Shown here in pieces: positions 62,141-64,000 of a stretch of 64,000 nt of DNA. Positions within the stretch are counted from its first letter, which is position 1. Each line of letters begins with the position of its first letter. This stretch comes from Glossina fuscipes (taxonomy: Eukaryota; Arthropoda; Insecta; Diptera; Glossinidae). The notes beneath the pieces are model-generated. The model did not search any database and had not been told where the DNA came from. It saw nothing but the letters and a program-made list of their open reading frames with translations. The stretch is from NCBI RefSeq assembly GCF_014805625.2, contig NW_023998414.1:38450148-38514147 (forward strand), given 5' to 3'. The translations under genes were made by a program, and so were the position numbers.

Positions 62141-62420
62141 ATTATACTTTTCTATGTATAAGACACGAATAAATTGTTTACACAATAAGCCGGCTTCGTA
62201 TCTGTTTAACATTTCAGATTTATATGTTACGTAGGAGCCACTTGATCAATTTATTTACTATACATATATGTATGCATGAGTTAGCATTAAACAACTATAA
62301 TAAAGAATGATTAGTAAATTTTGCAAAAATTTACAAAATTACGATTAACAAAAACCATAATTTGATAAGAAACTTCTAATTTCTAAGAATGCATTGGGAA
62401 TAAGTGCAAATATTATAGTC

Positions 62421-62784
62421 ATTAAATACTTTATACCAGTCTACAGTTACTTATATAACGACTGTGTGAGAATAAGACCTTATAGGTGTGGTTAGGTAGG
62501 AAGTGTGGTTAGGTAAGAAAAACTGGTTCGATTCGAATCATTTTTAATGAAATTCATCTTTGAGCCAAAATGTGTGTGTGTGTTACAAAATTTCATTAAA
62601 ATATCTTTTAAATTTCCAACCTGCAGGATGAATGTAAAAAAAACAAAATAAACAGATGGACAGAGAAGCTTAAATCGAGTCAAAAAGCGCTTCCGAATCG
62701 ATCGGCATAACGATAAAGTGGATCTCTCTCTCTATATATAATTTTCTATTATAAATGATGTAGGGTATAAAAATTTGCTAATAA
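62421..62784 (-). repeat. Family A repeat, near full length
   Basis: Contains 'accagtctacagttacttat', a duplicated 'gtgtggttaggta' (about 62487-62515), 'tggttcgattcgaatcattt', 'catctttgagccaaaatgtg', 'ccaacctgcaggatgaatgt', 'cagatggacagagaagctta', 'cttccgaatcgatcggcata' and tail 'aaatgatgtagggtataaaa'. Confidence 0.7.
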
Positions 62785-62934
62785 TTATTGCTTTGATATC
62801 ATAAAATGTTAAAATATTTTGTGAGATCAGAAAGTCATATCAAATTATTTAAAGTTCTTACGCCCGCTACCGATAACTATAACGACGCATTAGATTTGTG
62901 CGTCAAATAATAATCTCCTAAAAATGTTTCACAT

Positions 62935-63160
62935 GTGTGTGAATATATATTATATATTTGGTTAATATAAGATTTCGCATCGATTACGCCCGGTTTGTCT
63001 GTCCGTCCGTGCATTTTTGAAACATTCGCGACCACGACTTGAGCCATCGAATTGATATCGAAAGCATAAATTCTTGGCATTTATAAACTGTTAGCTTACG
63101 GCCTTAAGACATACCGTCAAATGCACACACATATAAACGATAATTCATATCAGATATTTA
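62935..63160 (+). repeat. Family B-like repeat, diverged
   Basis: Contains 'atatattatatatttggtta', 'ttgtctgtccgtccgtgcat' and 'gaccacgacttgagccatcg'. Family assignment is uncertain. Confidence 0.4.
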
Positions 63161-63539
63161 ATTAAAATTCGAGAGACGATTGATATCAATGCGAATCATT
63201 CAGACGGACCGCAAAGATGTCGAATCACAAAAATGTAATAATCTGTCTGAGATATTGGAAAAAAAGGGTGAAATTGAAATTATAAGCAAATCATCCGATT
63301 GATGGATAGATATGCGCATAACTAACCGCATATTTTGTAGTTCTTATGTATTTGGTTAAGTTGATTGTTGGAGGCGAAAATTTCGCAACAAAACCGAATG
63401 TAAGTCTTTTGTTTATTTGACGTGTTGACGTTGTTGAAAAATGAACATTTAAGAATCTCATATAATATTTATAATATCATGCTTTAAAAAACATGAAGGT
63501 GTATTCATACTGGTTTCTCATACGCAGAGGGAGCCTTTT

Positions 63540-63960
63540 GCTTATCCCATAAATTATATATATTTTTGGTCACTATTAAATTGTGAAACAATATGAGTAC
63601 ACTGGTCTGTCTGTCAGTCTGTCTGTCAATATAATTTGTATCGTAAAGATACTCTCCATCGTACAACTGAAGATATCGAGCCTGAATTTGGCAAAAACAT
63701 TAGACGCGATTGCAGGCAGGTTAGTATTGAAATTGAGTAAAATCGCTCAATGCCTCAACGCCTGCCATAAAACCTAAAGTGAGAACAATAAGCAAAAAGG
63801 GCTTTTCTCACTCGTTACGTATCAGTTACAACAGATACAACTATACTAAGTTTTATGTGTATCTTAAAGTTGGTAAACAAAAATTGGAAAATATCATCCA
63901 CGCCCATACAATATCAAAAAGTATGCAAGTGTAATTATTCTTTTTTTCGGTTTTTTTTTT
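63540..63960 (+). repeat. Family B repeat
   Basis: Contains 'ataaattatatatatttttg', a CTGTCTGTCAGTCTGTCTGTC core, 'gagcctgaatttggcaaaaa', 'gttagtattgaaattgagta' and 'tatcatccacgcccatacaa', ending near a long T run. Confidence 0.6.
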
Positions 63961-64000
63961 TTTTTTTTTTCTTTTAAGGTAAAAGCAATGTTAGGAATAA

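Larger units (their letters stand above)
22127..64000 (+). other. Presumed long downstream intron
   Basis: After the consensus donor (CG|GTGAGT) no exon of a PDE4 protein (UCR1, UCR2 or HD-type catalytic domain) is visible to the end of the window. The stretch contains only decayed mobile elements, a tRNA-like pseudogene and simple repeats. An intron over 40 kb is compatible with known dunce architecture in flies. Short exons of alternative isoforms could be hidden, because small exons cannot be excluded by eye. Confidence 0.5.

Overview
The window is AT-rich, intron-like DNA from an insect, most likely a cyclorrhaphan fly. The evidence is the base composition, many A/T homopolymers and (AT)n tracts, mariner and non-LTR retrotransposon remains, and two abundant short interspersed repeat families with a dispersed CCGTCTGTCC-type core of the kind common in fly introns. 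The exact lineage cannot be settled by eye. There is nothing bacterial: no operons and no CRISPR.

Only one locus looks like a live gene, on the + strand at 20219-22126. A strong splice acceptor opens a 5'UTR/start exon. A 40-codon first coding segment follows, then a roughly 120-nt intron, then a 1454-nt exon in the same frame ending at a consensus donor. Together they encode about 525 residues of a low-complexity N-terminus ending in a basic stretch with a PKA-type RRHT site. I read this as the long-isoform-specific N-terminus of a cAMP phosphodiesterase of the PDE4/dunce type. This is a moderate-confidence assignment: no catalytic domain or UCR module lies in the window, so those exons would be downstream. 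If correct, positions 1-20218 and 22127-64000 are long introns, which fits the very long introns known for dunce in flies.

The rest is intron-like DNA filled with decayed elements. There are two dead mariner transposases (10.55-11.43 kb on the minus strand; 38.67-39.12 kb on the plus strand). A Jockey/CR1-like retrotransposon fragment lies at 28.62-30.01 kb on the minus strand. Two unidentified fossil reading frames lie at 11.53-11.92 kb (plus) and 17.03-17.41 kb (minus). A tRNA-like pseudogene is at 32.13-32.20 kb. About twenty copies of family A and about ten of family B are scattered in both orientations; their best copies carry ACAAGTAA-type heads, subterminal hairpins and a palindromic CACCACTTGTGGTG-type tail, suggesting non-autonomous Helitron/INE-1-like elements.

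Also notable are a C-rich, G-quadruplex/i-motif-capable tract at 46.90 kb, long GA/GATA tracts at 25.70 and 26.40 kb, and a long (AT)n cruciform-prone tract at 59.48 kb. I see no nested intact gene. Nothing here convincingly amounts to a new multi-gene system. The items most worth checking are the alternative N-terminal exon with its tandem donors and uORFs, the fossil ORFs, and the structure of the two repeat families.
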